A stretch of 38,356 bases of DNA, from the NCBI RefSeq assembly GCF_024692365.1, contig NZ_JAILMR010000026.1, positions 1 through 38,356 on the forward strand, in the 5' to 3' direction. Below, one piece after another: positions 24,864 through 32,584 of this stretch; within the stretch, counting starts at the first letter, position 1, and every line of letters starts with the position of its first letter. This DNA comes from Ruminococcus sp. Its GTDB lineage: Bacteria > Bacillota > Clostridia > Oscillospirales > Ruminococcaceae. A program made the position numbers and the translations under genes. The notes below the pieces were generated by a model that was given only the letters and a program-made list of their open reading frames with translations, was not told the DNA's origin and did no database searches.

Positions 24864-25928
24864 TCACTTCGGCACGCAGATAAGCTCTGTTTCCCAGGCG
24901 GGATAATAGCTCTCCTGCCGCATATAAAAATCGTATCCGCCGTATATCTCACTAACCGCAAGAGGTATGTCGATATAATCATAACAGCGATGATACAGCG
25001 CACAGCACAGCTTCGGGTGATATTTCGAGATGGTCTTTTCCGAGCCTTTCAGCGCAGGGATATCCGCACCCTCAACATCGTACTTTATATAAGTACACTC
25101 ACGTCCCCCGAGTACGCTGTCAAGGCTTCTCGCGGCGATAAGTCCCCTGCCGTCAGTGTCGAGCCTTGCCTGTCTGCCCGAACCGCCGTCGAATCCCATA
25201 ACCGTATCATGCGACCACGCCGCCGCGTTTATAAACTCTATCTCGTCGATATCAGTACAATTTCTTACACACTTCTGAAAATTGCGCTTCTCGGGTTCGA
25301 GGGCGTATATTTTTTTGCACCCGCCTGTAGCTTTGACAGTCTGTAAGACCGTATCGCCGTTGTAAGCCCCAAGATCGCAGTAGATCTCGCCTTTTTCCAG
25401 ACCCAAAAGCGGTGATGGCTTTGTACCGTCGGTGAATATCTCCCTGAGATAGCCCAGCCTGCCCGTTATCTTGCTTGCCGTCAGCCCCATAAACACCTTG
25501 CGCGACTGTTCGTCCGCCAGCAGACCGTACACCTTTTTTGCACGTTTGATATCTGCAAAGAACTCCGCCCTATCAAAAGCCCTGTCCCCTGCCACGGGAA
25601 CATCGGGAGCATACAGCGGGTGCTTCTTTTCGATATCTTCTACGCGCTCCATTATCTCGGGCAGACAAGTGCCGAAAGCCAGCAGAACCACAAACTCCCC
25701 AACTTCTTCCTCCACCTGCGAAAGCTTTTTGACTTCATATCCGCAGAAGCTCTGCCCTCTCACAAAATCATCGCTGGCAAATACTCCCGCAACGGTGATA
25801 CCTCTGTCTGCGCACCATTTCAGCACCTTTTCACCGCCGTTGCCCATACCATAAATATATACAGGCAGACCGCTACGCTTTATTTCCTCAGCACATTCGG
25901 GCAGTGCCGCCAGCTCATCAAAATTCAT
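24864..25928 (-). CDS. FkbM-family methyltransferase with N-terminal Rossmann-like domain
   Basis: This is a 354-residue protein. Residues 20-75 (LPVYIYGMGNGGEKVLKWCA, ITVAGVFASDDFVRGQSFCG) look like a small nucleotide- or sugar-binding Rossmann unit of the kind seen before FkbM domains. From about 180 the methyltransferase has the SAM-binding motif EIYCDLGAYNGDTVLQTV, IYALEPEKRNF and the acidic YIKYDVEGADIPALKGSE. FkbM enzymes O-methylate sugars or other metabolites; this architecture occurs in surface-glycan loci. No glycan genes are adjacent. The first in-frame ATG (25943) lacks a ribosome site; GGGGTG precedes the ATG at 25928, which I prefer. Confidence 0.85.
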   Translation of the reverse strand: MNFDELAALPECAEEIKRSGLPVYIYGMGNGGEKVLKWCADRGITVAGVFASDDFVRGQSFCGYEVKKLSQVEEEVGEFVVLLAFGTCLPEIMERVEDIEKKHPLYAPDVPVAGDRAFDRAEFFADIKRAKKVYGLLADEQSRKVFMGLTASKITGRLGYLREIFTDGTKPSPLLGLEKGEIYCDLGAYNGDTVLQTVKATGGCKKIYALEPEKRNFQKCVRNCTDIDEIEFINAAAWSHDTVMGFDGGSGRQARLDTDGRGLIAARSLDSVLGGRECTYIKYDVEGADIPALKGSEKTISKYHPKLCCALYHRCYDYIDIPLAVSEIYGGYDFYMRQESYYPAWETELICVPK

Positions 25929-25947
25929 TTTCACACCCCACATAAAA

Positions 25948-26006
25948 AATGAATAATGAATAATCGCGGTGTAGCCTGTTATTCATTATTCACTATCCAT
26001 TATTCA
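25948..26006. repeat. AT-rich inverted repeat (ATTCATTATTC type)
   Basis: AATGAATAATGAATAA (from 25948) is mirrored after a short GC-containing centre by TTATTCATTATTCA and then CTATCCATTATTCA. The same ATTCATTATTC motif recurs at 28726-28759, and a related AT-rich leader precedes repeats C, D and E. Confidence 0.7.
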
Positions 26007-26021
26007 GTTTTATCCTAGCCG

Positions 26022-26423
26022 TTACTGATCGTCAACGTCATCGGTAACGCCGTGCTGGTCAAATCCGCCATAGAGGTCTCTGCCCCTTGTGCGGTACTTG
26101 TCACGGTTCATATCTATATACTGGTCGAGAAGCTTCATTACCTCGCGGGGCTTTTTAACAGACTTTATCTCCTTAACGGGAGTATCGACATCACGAACAT
26201 TCATAACGATAGTTCCGCAGCCAACCATTCTGTCACCCATAGTAAGAACCAGCTTTTTATCCAGTACTCTGTAAAGCTCCAGTTCATCTTCCTGAACGCT
26301 GAAGATACCTGTTCTGGTGATGAACTTGCTTTCTGTCAGATAATACCTTGTAAAAGACCAGGGAAGCCCAAGAAATGTACGCTTCTTATCAGTCCAAACA
26401 TAATCAAAAACATCTTTCTTCAT
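26022..26423 (-). CDS. Bacterial PH-domain protein
   Basis: This 133-residue soluble protein matches the bacterial pleckstrin-homology (YdbS/DUF304-like) pattern: SFTRYYLTESKFITRTGIFSV, then DELELYRVLDKKLVLT, GCGTIVMNVRDVDTP and the closing amphipathic helix KPREVMKLLDQYIDM. An acidic tail ends VTDDVDDQ. The usual membrane helices of this family are missing, so it is a single cytoplasmic PH unit of unknown role. GAGGTG precedes the ATG at 26423; an in-frame start at 26438 has no ribosome site. It is transcribed alone from a near-consensus promoter. Confidence 0.75.
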   Translation of the reverse strand: MKKDVFDYVWTDKKRTFLGLPWSFTRYYLTESKFITRTGIFSVQEDELELYRVLDKKLVLTMGDRMVGCGTIVMNVRDVDTPVKEIKSVKKPREVMKLLDQYIDMNRDKYRTRGRDLYGGFDQHGVTDDVDDQ

Positions 26424-26457
26424 AAGGACACACCTCATTCCTTAACATTATATTTAC

Positions 26458-26486
26458 AATATACCATATTTACATACTTTTGTCAA
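26458..26486 (-). promoter_or_regulatory. Sigma-A promoter of the PH-domain gene
   Basis: Minus-strand TTGACA (26481-26486), a 17-bp spacer and TATATT (26458-26463). Confidence 0.8.
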
Positions 26487-26514
26487 CACGATTCTAATTC
26501 ACAATTCATAATTG

Positions 26515-26842
26515 TTGACAGGGCAACAACGTAAATGTACTGTGGATAGAATGCCAAGGAGAAGAGCTTTGGGTCAAGCCTTTCGCGAAAGGCTTGCGGG
26601 GAGCACGAGGGGCAGAGCCTCTCGGTCAAGGCACAAAAGCGACGTGGCAACAAATAAAGAAAAAGTAGACTTATCTTCCCGCCATGTAAAAAAGCGGGCG
26701 GTCACCAAAAATCGTAGGTACACGAAATGATCGACCATCGCTACACAGTTGGGCGAATGACCGCCCGCGCACGCCGTCAAACAGCGAAGCGTTTTTGACG
26801 GCTCGACCCGAGGAACGAGGGGCGACAAACCCGCAGTACGTC
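26515..26842 (+). repeat. Dispersed structured repeat, full copy C
   Basis: This is the most complete copy. AT-rich leader bases precede TTGACAGGGCAACAACG and GTACTGTGGATAGAATGCC. Then come the CAAGCCTTTCG/CGAAAGGCTTG palindrome, GAGGGGCAGAGCCTC and the central stem GCGGGCGGTCA (26694-26704) with TGACCGCCCGC (26758-26768). The GCCGTCAAA..TTTTTGACGGC hairpin and the end TCGACCCGAGGAACGAGGGG follow. The terminal CCGCAGTAC can pair with GTACTGTGG near the 5' end, closing the whole element into one large fold. Confidence 0.9.
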
Positions 26843-26874
26843 CAAATAAAACAGCCGCGTATCTAAATCACAAC

Positions 26875-27801
26875 CTACTCTTTGGCAGGTTCATCATCGT
26901 ATATCACCCATCTGACAGCATCAGGCGCAACCTCGGAAAGATACTCCCCCGGCACCGTGCAGGTCAGCTGCCACTTTGAAACGCCTTCCTTGTCGTCGTT
27001 TGACTTACGCTTCATGTATATCGTCAGCTCGCCGCCTGATACAACAGCCCGCAGATAGTCATACCCCGATACTCCGCCCGAACGGTCACCGTACAGGAAT
27101 ACCACATTGGTATTGAACCCGCCCCGACCGTCAAAGCTCTGCATATCAGCCTTGAAATTGTCAAGCCCAAGTGAATCGTGATACTTGTTATAATAGTTCA
27201 CAAACTCGGAATATGAAGAAAAATACCGCTGATACGGGAATGTCACCGCAGCCGTCGATGATACCCTGTAAACCATGCTCAAAGCAGGAACATCAACAAA
27301 ACCATCGCCCTTTGAACCCGGCATCGTGTTCACCAGCAGGTCGCTGAGATAGTATTCCAGATCACCCGTTTCCTCATTATATACACAACATATCTCCACA
27401 GGGCTGATGAGCCTGCTTGTCTCAACTATCTCGTCGCCCTTCTTCTGCTTTATCTTGACCAGTGCAGTGCTGCCCGTACCGCTCTCGGATATCAGCATGA
27501 CTGAATCCTCACTGCACACCGTGACCTCGGCTGTATCGGAAGAGTTAACTGCTATCAGGAAATCCTGCCACTTTAAACTGCTTTTGCTGCCCTTCATCAC
27601 ACAGCCGTATTCTTCAGCAGTCTCGGAGGTTATCTCATCGCCGTACCAGCAGTAGTACAGACCGCTTTCCTCAGTTCTCCTTCTGCCGACCGAATGATCT
27701 GCATCATCTACCGTTCCATCGGAGGAGCCAAAAAATCCGCAGCCGCAAAACAGAAGTACAGCCAAAAGCACAGCTGACAACGATAAACTTCTGAATTTCA
27801 C
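26875..27801 (-). CDS. Lipoprotein, function unknown
   Basis: This 308-residue secreted protein has a lipoprotein signal, KFRSLSLSAVLLAVLLFCGC, with the likely lipidated cysteine at 21. The mature part starts with an acidic linker and shows no motif I recognise; notable segments are GLYYCWYGDEITSETAEEYG, SPVEICCVYNEETGDLEYYL and VSKWQLTCTVPGEYLSEV. AAGGAGG fits the GTG codon at 27801 best, since a GTG two codons earlier overlaps the ribosome site. It has its own promoter at 27836-27864. The gene abuts repeat copy C downstream. It probably sits on the outer membrane face. Confidence 0.75.
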   Translation of the reverse strand: MKFRSLSLSAVLLAVLLFCGCGFFGSSDGTVDDADHSVGRRRTEESGLYYCWYGDEITSETAEEYGCVMKGSKSSLKWQDFLIAVNSSDTAEVTVCSEDSVMLISESGTGSTALVKIKQKKGDEIVETSRLISPVEICCVYNEETGDLEYYLSDLLVNTMPGSKGDGFVDVPALSMVYRVSSTAAVTFPYQRYFSSYSEFVNYYNKYHDSLGLDNFKADMQSFDGRGGFNTNVVFLYGDRSGGVSGYDYLRAVVSGGELTIYMKRKSNDDKEGVSKWQLTCTVPGEYLSEVAPDAVRWVIYDDEPAKE

Positions 27802-27835
27802 GCGCACCCCTCCTTCTAATTAACATACTCTTTTT

Positions 27836-27864
27836 ATTATAGCACAATCTGCGCACTTTGTTAA
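27836..27864 (-). promoter_or_regulatory. Sigma-A promoter of the lipoprotein gene
   Basis: Minus-strand TTAACA (27859-27864), a 17-bp spacer ending TGC, and TATAAT (27836-27841). Confidence 0.75.
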
Positions 27865-27960
27865 TACGTGATTTTTATCAAATCTTCCGAGCCTGTTTTG
27901 GTAATTCTGACTTATGATATTCCGCCTGAAAATTCTCCCGAAATTTTTTTCAAAAAACTA

Positions 27961-27989
27961 TTGACAAATCAAAAAAAATGTGCTAAAAT
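27961..27989 (+). promoter_or_regulatory. Sigma-A promoter of the tRNA-Ser pair
   Basis: TTGACA (27961-27966), a 17-bp spacer and TAAAAT (27984-27989), about 30 bp before the first tRNA. Confidence 0.8.
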
Positions 27990-28019
27990 AATTAAGTCGC
28001 TAAGAGATGCGACACTAAT

Positions 28020-28108
28020 GGACAGGTGTCCGAGTGGTTTAAGGAGCCGGTCTTGAAAACCGGTGATACGGCAACGTACCGTGGGTTCGAATCCCACCCT
28101 GTCCGCCA
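28020..28108 (+). tRNA. tRNA-Ser (anticodon TGA)
   Basis: The acceptor stem GGACAGG pairs with CCTGTCC. The anticodon stem CCGGT/ACCGG holds loop CTTGAAA with TGA. A long class II variable arm (ATACGGCAACGTA) and T arm GTGGGTTCGAATCCCAC follow. Discriminator G and CCA are encoded. Confidence 0.95.
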
Positions 28109-28142
28109 CTTATTTTTCAAGGCAATGCGCCAACATACTTTT

Positions 28143-28229
28143 GCGGATTTACCCAAGTGGTGAAGGGGCTCCCCTGCTAAGGGAGTAGGTCTCGAAAGGG
28201 GCGCGAGAGTTCAAATCTCTCAATCCGCG
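28143..28229 (+). tRNA. tRNA-Ser (anticodon GCT)
   Basis: The acceptor stem GCGGATT pairs with AATCCGC. The anticodon stem CTCCC/GGGAG holds loop CTGCTAA with GCT. A long variable arm and T arm GAGAGTTCAAATCTCTC follow. CCA is not encoded, unlike its neighbour 35 bp upstream, with which it is cotranscribed. Confidence 0.95.
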
Positions 28230-28234
28230 TATAA

Positions 28235-28272
28235 TAAAAGCCCGAAACTGCGAGGTTTCAGGGCTTTTTTAT
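28235..28272 (+). terminator. Intrinsic terminator of the tRNA operon
   Basis: AAAAGCCC and GGGCTTTTTT with an inner GAAAC/GTTTC stem. Confidence 0.88.
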
Positions 28273-28315
28273 TTTGTGCGTTGTTTGTGCGTTGTTGAAA
28301 ACTTTTTATAAATAA

Positions 28316-28366
28316 AGAGCAGACCGCGATCGATACTTTCATCGATTTAAGTCTGCTCTGTTTTTT
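28316..28366 (+). terminator. Second hairpin terminator between tRNAs and the convergent ORF
   Basis: AGAGCAGAC (28316-28324) pairs with GTCTGCTCT (28351-28359), with an inner ATCGAT/ATCGAT stem and GTTTTTT after it. It may also stop minus-strand transcription from the ORF at 28402. Confidence 0.75.
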
Positions 28367-28401
28367 ATTCATTCATCATATAATCAAACGTGCCCACACT
28401 C

Positions 28402-28707
28402 TCAGGTGTTCGAGTGCTGGTATCTTTTCGGGATATTGATACCAACCATGAACCCGAGTTCTGAAAGTGCATCGGATATGACTGCGAAACCGTCTTTGTA
28501 GAAAGCTGTTATCCTGCGCTGCTTGTCTGATATTCCCTTGTAATCTGGCGGACAAACGAAAGTCCAGTCAGCACCGTCTTCATCAAGCACTATTCGGAAG
28601 TACTTGTCAATATCGGTGCTGGGAAAACCTGCTTTTGCAAGCAGTATGTGATGTTCCATGGATTCATCTATCTGTGATATTATCGCCGTTTTCCCGACTT
28701 CACGCAA
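28402..28707 (-). CDS. Hypothetical protein, possibly 5'-truncated
   Basis: This open frame of 101 codons from a TTG has MEHHILLAKAGFPSTDIDKY, FRIVLDEDGADWTFVCPPDYKG and FYKDGFAVISDALSELGFMV; the even, protein-like composition suggests a genuine gene. I do not recognise the family. No ribosome site precedes the TTG or the first internal ATG. The sequence immediately upstream (28726-28759) is an ATTCATTATTC repeat abutting the PLD gene, so the original start may have been lost. Otherwise it could be translated as the last gene of the AraC-PLD operon, 57 bp after the PLD stop. Confidence 0.5.
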   Translation of the reverse strand: MREVGKTAIISQIDESMEHHILLAKAGFPSTDIDKYFRIVLDEDGADWTFVCPPDYKGISDKQRRITAFYKDGFAVISDALSELGFMVGINIPKRYQHSNT

Positions 28708-28725
28708 TTCGTGTTGTCGAGATTT

Positions 28726-28759
28726 TCATTATTCATTATTCAATATTCACTATTCATTA
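28726..28759. repeat. AT-rich ATTCATTATTC repeat
   Basis: A tandem run of CATTATTCATTATTC, AATATTCA and CTATTCATTACCC fills the gap between the PLD gene and the downstream ORF. It resembles the right half of the repeat at 25948-26006. Confidence 0.7.
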
Positions 28760-28764
28760 CCCAA

Positions 28765-30117
28765 TCACATCATCCCCCCAAGATTCCCCATCATAGCGGC
28801 ACGTGCTTCTTCCGCGGGGGTCAGGGGGATAATTTTATCTTCGGTGATAAGCTGACATTCCGCCAGCGTATCAAGGATATCCGCCTTGATATCAGCAATG
28901 CAGGGAACGCCTGTCAGCACCGCACCGCATTCAAAATCACAGTAGAAACTCCTGCTGTTGAGATTCACACTGCCCACCGTGGCTACTTTGTCATCGCTGA
29001 CGAACACCTTTGAATGTATGAACCCCGGCGTGAATCGGTAAAGCCTTACCCCCGAAGCCACCAGCCGCTCATAGTGCGTCCGCGCGATAAGCTCCATATA
29101 AAGCTTGTCAGGCACTCCCGGTACTATTATTATAACGTCAACGCCACGTTCTGCCGCAGAACATATTGCATCCTCCACCTCGTCATCTATGTTCAGGTAT
29201 GGCGCAGTAAAGTACAGATATTCCTCTGCCTGCTCCATCATCTCCAGATATATCTTCCGTGCCGCGTCTTCGCCGTCATAGGGGGATTCTCCGTAGGGCA
29301 TTACATAGCCCTCAGCTTCCGCAGGTTCAGTCCTGCTGATGTAATCCCAGCAGTTTTCAAGCTCAGCACCGCTCTCCCACTGCTCAAAGAAAAGCTCCGT
29401 ACAGCTTCGCACAGCATCGCCCCGCATGAGTATAGCCGCGTCTTTCCAACGTCCGTAGGGGGAATCCACATTGATATACTCGTCCGCCAGATTAGCACCG
29501 CCCATGAAAGCCGCCTTGCCGTCGATAACAGCCAGCTTGCGGTGATCGCGCTCGTTGATGCTGACACGGTCGGGTTCGCGGTAAAGCCGACAGTCTATGC
29601 CGTATGACCTCATCTCCTCGCAGAAAGCGTCGTTCTGCTGAAAACCGTCGCACAACAGCCTTACATCTACCCCTGCGGCTATCTTCTCCGTAAGGATATC
29701 GATTATTCCGTCAAGCATTTCGCCGTCCCTGACTATGAAATACTCCAGGAATATAGTTTCTTCCGCCTTTGAAAGTTCTTCAAGCAAAGCTTCGTAAAAC
29801 TTTTCACCTGTGGGATAATAGCTGACTTCGGTATTTCCATAAACAGGATAACGGTTGTTCGTCAGAAGATAAAATCGGTCGCCTGCCAGATCAAGGATAT
29901 CCTGCTGCTGAGAAAGATGCATGGGCATATCGGGGCGGACATAAACCTCCCGCGCCTGCGAACTTTCATCTGCCTTAACAGCAGAACTCACCTCAACTGC
30001 CGAGGAAACAACTTCCCCCGCCGACGAACTCGTATCACTCCCGCGGCTGTCAGTCACAACACCGCACCCGCACAGCGCAAATACCGCAATAACGCCCGAT
30101 ATAAGCCTCTTTTTCAT
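28765..30117 (-). CDS. Phospholipase D/cardiolipin-synthase-family lipoprotein
   Basis: This is a 450-residue protein with two PLD motifs: DHRKLAVIDGKAAFMGGANL (about residues 191-210) and IHSKVFVSDDKVATVGSVNL (about 370-390), each with HxKxxxxD. The core blocks EETIFLEYFIVRDGEM and GVDVRLLCDGF are typical of cardiolipin synthases. Unlike ordinary Cls enzymes, which have two membrane helices, this one has a lipoprotein signal, MKKRLISGVIAVFALCGCG, and a serine-rich linker, so it acts outside the membrane. It could make cardiolipin or cleave phosphodiesters. GGGGTGAT precedes the ATG. It lies 13 bp after the AraC gene, in the same operon. Confidence 0.85.
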   Translation of the reverse strand: MKKRLISGVIAVFALCGCGVVTDSRGSDTSSSAGEVVSSAVEVSSAVKADESSQAREVYVRPDMPMHLSQQQDILDLAGDRFYLLTNNRYPVYGNTEVSYYPTGEKFYEALLEELSKAEETIFLEYFIVRDGEMLDGIIDILTEKIAAGVDVRLLCDGFQQNDAFCEEMRSYGIDCRLYREPDRVSINERDHRKLAVIDGKAAFMGGANLADEYINVDSPYGRWKDAAILMRGDAVRSCTELFFEQWESGAELENCWDYISRTEPAEAEGYVMPYGESPYDGEDAARKIYLEMMEQAEEYLYFTAPYLNIDDEVEDAICSAAERGVDVIIIVPGVPDKLYMELIARTHYERLVASGVRLYRFTPGFIHSKVFVSDDKVATVGSVNLNSRSFYCDFECGAVLTGVPCIADIKADILDTLAECQLITEDKIIPLTPAEEARAAMMGNLGGMM

Positions 30118-30130
30118 ACCGTATCACCCC

Positions 30131-30934
30131 TTAATCGTCGCTTAGTCTCTTGTTCTTCACCCTCGTCCTGTATTCTGTCGGGCTCTCACCCGTTACTTTC
30201 CTGAATTGCCTTACAAAATGTATATCCGATGAATATCCGCACATCTGCGCTATCCTGCTGACGCTGTGGCTGGTCGATGATAACAGATACTCTGCCCTTT
30301 CAGTACGCGCCGCGATAACATCGTTCATGGGCGTCACCCCGAAAAGCTTCTTGTAGCCGTGCTGAAACGATGAACGGCTCATGGTCATCTCATGAGCAAG
30401 TTCCTCGATATTCCACCTGCGGGCAGGGTCGTTGTATATCTTCGCCCTCAGCACCGACATCTTCTCGTATCCGCTTACCATGCCACGCTCAACTGTCCTG
30501 TGGAGCTTGTCGCTTAGTTTCAGGAAGAACAGCTTCACAAGCAGGTCGCAGGTATCGGTGGTGTATATCCCGCCCGAATAATGCTCGTTGCACATCATGC
30601 TGATAAGCACTGTCAGTTCCGAAAGACTGTCTATCCTCACAGGGGTATCAAAGGGTATGTCCAGCTCTTTCAGAAACTTCTCGTCCTCGGGATTTTCAGG
30701 CAGAAAGTGGAACCAGTCATTCCCGAATCGTGCGCCGTCAGCACGGTAGCACTGGGGAGTACCTTCCTTGTACAGCACAAATGAACCTGCCTCAGCAGTC
30801 TGCTCTCCCCTCTCGGTAACAAATACCGCCGAGGTCTTCAAAAGCAGTAAAAGATAATCCCCCGAACCCTCGGGACGGTCTATGAAAAAATCCGCGTCAT
30901 GCCAGTGATTACAGCCCACATTCGTTATACGCAC
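30131..30934 (-). CDS. AraC-family transcriptional regulator
   Basis: This 267-residue protein has an N-terminal cupin-like sensor (residues 5-90: HDADFFIDRPEGSGDYLLLL, AEAGSFVLYKEGTPQCY) and a C-terminal double helix-turn-helix (about 165-262). The latter shows WNIEELAHEMTMSRSSFQHG with YKKLFGVTPMNDV, and SVSRIAQMCGYSSDIHFVRQ with FRKVTGESPTEYR, the AraC/XylS signature. The start codon is GTG at 30934, 7 bases after a GGGGG ribosome site. It heads the operon with the PLD gene and diverges from the GH5 endoglucanase, so control of that enzyme by a sugar is a reasonable inference. A candidate binding site is at 31009-31030. Confidence 0.9.
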   Translation of the reverse strand: MRITNVGCNHWHDADFFIDRPEGSGDYLLLLLKTSAVFVTERGEQTAEAGSFVLYKEGTPQCYRADGARFGNDWFHFLPENPEDEKFLKELDIPFDTPVRIDSLSELTVLISMMCNEHYSGGIYTTDTCDLLVKLFFLKLSDKLHRTVERGMVSGYEKMSVLRAKIYNDPARRWNIEELAHEMTMSRSSFQHGYKKLFGVTPMNDVIAARTERAEYLLSSTSHSVSRIAQMCGYSSDIHFVRQFRKVTGESPTEYRTRVKNKRLSDD

Positions 30935-30972
30935 AGATATTCCCCCTTTCCGCAGCAGCTCTTTCTACCTAC

Positions 30973-31001
30973 ATACTAGCACATCCTGCAAATTAATTCA
31001 A
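30973..31001 (-). promoter_or_regulatory. Sigma-A promoter of the AraC-PLD operon
   Basis: Minus-strand TTGAAT (30996-31001), a 17-bp spacer and TAGTAT (30973-30978). Confidence 0.65.
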
Positions 31002-31008
31002 GACATAT

Positions 31009-31030
31009 TTTCTGTAAACTTTCTGTATTT
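31009..31030. promoter_or_regulatory. Candidate AraC-type operator (tandem direct repeat)
   Basis: TTTCTGTAAAC is followed at once by TTTCTGTATTT, an 11-bp period that puts both half-sites on one helix face, as AraC proteins prefer. It lies between the two divergent promoters. An outer ACATATT..AATATGT inverted repeat flanks it. Confidence 0.45.
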
Positions 31031-31064
31031 GCATAATATGTTAACTTTATTGCATTTTATTATA

Positions 31065-31093
31065 TTGAATACTTCTCACAAATAATGTACAAT
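31065..31093 (+). promoter_or_regulatory. Sigma-A promoter of the GH5 gene
   Basis: TTGAAT (31065-31070), a 17-bp spacer and TACAAT (31088-31093). Confidence 0.7.
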
Positions 31094-31143
31094 AAATATA
31101 ACATAATTAACACATATCGGATCATCAATCGGAGGTGACAGCT

Positions 31144-32385
31144 ATGGATAAAATAAAACTCATAACACTGATAACCGTCCTCGCAATGGCTTCATCGGGA
31201 CTTGTATCCTGCGGTCAGGGGAACGGAAAAGACACTTCAAAGGCTGAAAAGGATACCGCTTCTTCTGCCGCTGAAAACACAGCTGACAGCGAAGCCTTGC
31301 CTGACGGCGGCGAGACTTCACCCGCGGCAGGCGATCTTGCCAGAAGCGGCGAAGTCAGGGATATATCCGCTATGGAACTTGTAGGCGAGATGAAAACAGG
31401 CTGGAATCTGGGCAACTCCCTAGATGCCACAGGTGCGCCGGGCAACGCTTCGGAAGTAAACTGGGGCAACCCCAAAACAACCAAGGAAATGATAGATGCG
31501 GTCTATAACAAAGGCTTCGATGTTATACGCATACCCGTTACCTGGGGCGGTCATGTGGGCGATGCACCCGACTATAAGATAGATGAAGACTGGCTCGCAC
31601 GTGTGCAGGAAGTTGTAAACTACGCCTACGATGACGGCGCATATGTTATCATAAACTCCCACCACGAGGAAGACTGGCGTATCCCCGATAACGAGCATAT
31701 CGATGCAGTTGACGAAAAGACAGCCGCTATCTGGAAACAGGTAGCCGAGCGCTTCAAGGACTACGGCGACCACCTGATATTCGAGGGTCTCAACGAACCC
31801 CGTGTAAAGGGCTCACCCCAGGAATGGAACGGCGGCACCGAAGAAGGCAGACGCTGTGTTGACAGGCTCAACAAGACTTTCCTTGATACCGTCCGTGCAA
31901 CAGGCGGCAATAACGAGAAGCGCCTTTTGCTGATGACCACCTATGCATCATCGAGTATGAACAATGTCATAAAAGATACAGCTATACCCGAGGACGACCA
32001 CATCGGTTTCTCGATACACGCTTATACCCCCTACGCATTTACATATAATGCCAATGAAGACTGGGAGCTTTTCCACTGGGACGATTCCCATGACGGTGAA
32101 TTGGTATCTCTGATGACCAATCTGAAAGAGAATTATCTTGATAAGGATATACCCGTTATTATCACCGAATACGGCGCTGTCAATAAGGACAACAACGACG
32201 AAGACCGTGCAAAATGGGTATCCACTTATATCGAATATGCCGAGCTGCTTGGCGGCATACCCTGCGTATGGTGGGATAACGGATACTATTCATCTGGCAA
32301 CGAGCTTTTCGGTATCTTCGACAGAAACACCTGCACATGGTTCACCGATACCGTTACCAATGCAATAATCGAAACAGCCAAATAA
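31144..32385 (+). CDS. GH5 endoglucanase, lipoprotein
   Basis: This 413-residue protein has a lipoprotein signal (LITLITVLAMASSGLVSCGQ), a 50-residue low-complexity linker and a GH5 barrel beginning MKTGWNLGNSLDATG. The acid/base Glu218 lies in FEGLNEPRV and the nucleophile Glu342 in VIITEYGAV; NSHHEEDW and HAYTPYAF are further GH5 blocks. It cuts beta-1,4-glucan or related hemicellulose, probably tethered to the cell surface. There is no dockerin and no carbohydrate-binding module. GGAGGTGA places the start at 31144 rather than the in-frame ATG at 31135. Regulation by the divergent AraC protein is inferred. Confidence 0.93.
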   Translation: MDKIKLITLITVLAMASSGLVSCGQGNGKDTSKAEKDTASSAAENTADSEALPDGGETSPAAGDLARSGEVRDISAMELVGEMKTGWNLGNSLDATGAPGNASEVNWGNPKTTKEMIDAVYNKGFDVIRIPVTWGGHVGDAPDYKIDEDWLARVQEVVNYAYDDGAYVIINSHHEEDWRIPDNEHIDAVDEKTAAIWKQVAERFKDYGDHLIFEGLNEPRVKGSPQEWNGGTEEGRRCVDRLNKTFLDTVRATGGNNEKRLLLMTTYASSSMNNVIKDTAIPEDDHIGFSIHAYTPYAFTYNANEDWELFHWDDSHDGELVSLMTNLKENYLDKDIPVIITEYGAVNKDNNDEDRAKWVSTYIEYAELLGGIPCVWWDNGYYSSGNELFGIFDRNTCTWFTDTVTNAIIETAK

Positions 32386-32401
32386 CTATGGTCACACCAT
32401 T

Positions 32402-32451
32402 TAACGGCATTCCCGCGGGGGATTTTCAGAAGTCCCCCTGCACCGCCGTTA
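32402..32451. other. Large stem-loop in the GH5 3' untranslated region
   Basis: TAACGGC and GCCGTTA close a stem that encloses GGGGGA-ttttcagaag-TCCCCC. There is no U tract, so it may protect the mRNA end or be part of a two-stage terminator with the hairpin at 32508. Confidence 0.6.
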
Positions 32452-32507
32452 TCATCTGCATAAACATGGTATGACCGAGATTCATATGATAAGCACCCAA
32501 TATAAGA

Positions 32508-32546
32508 CAAAGACCGACATACGGGATATCCCGCTGTCGGTCTTTG
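32508..32546. terminator. Probable bidirectional hairpin terminator between GH5 and GH16
   Basis: CAAAGACCGACA pairs perfectly with TGTCGGTCTTTG, with an inner GGGATATCCC. It lies between the convergent genes. T runs are short on both strands, so efficiency is uncertain. Confidence 0.65.
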
Positions 32547-32584
32547 CCTTGTCCAACAAATATTAAAACCTTTGATCGGAAAGC

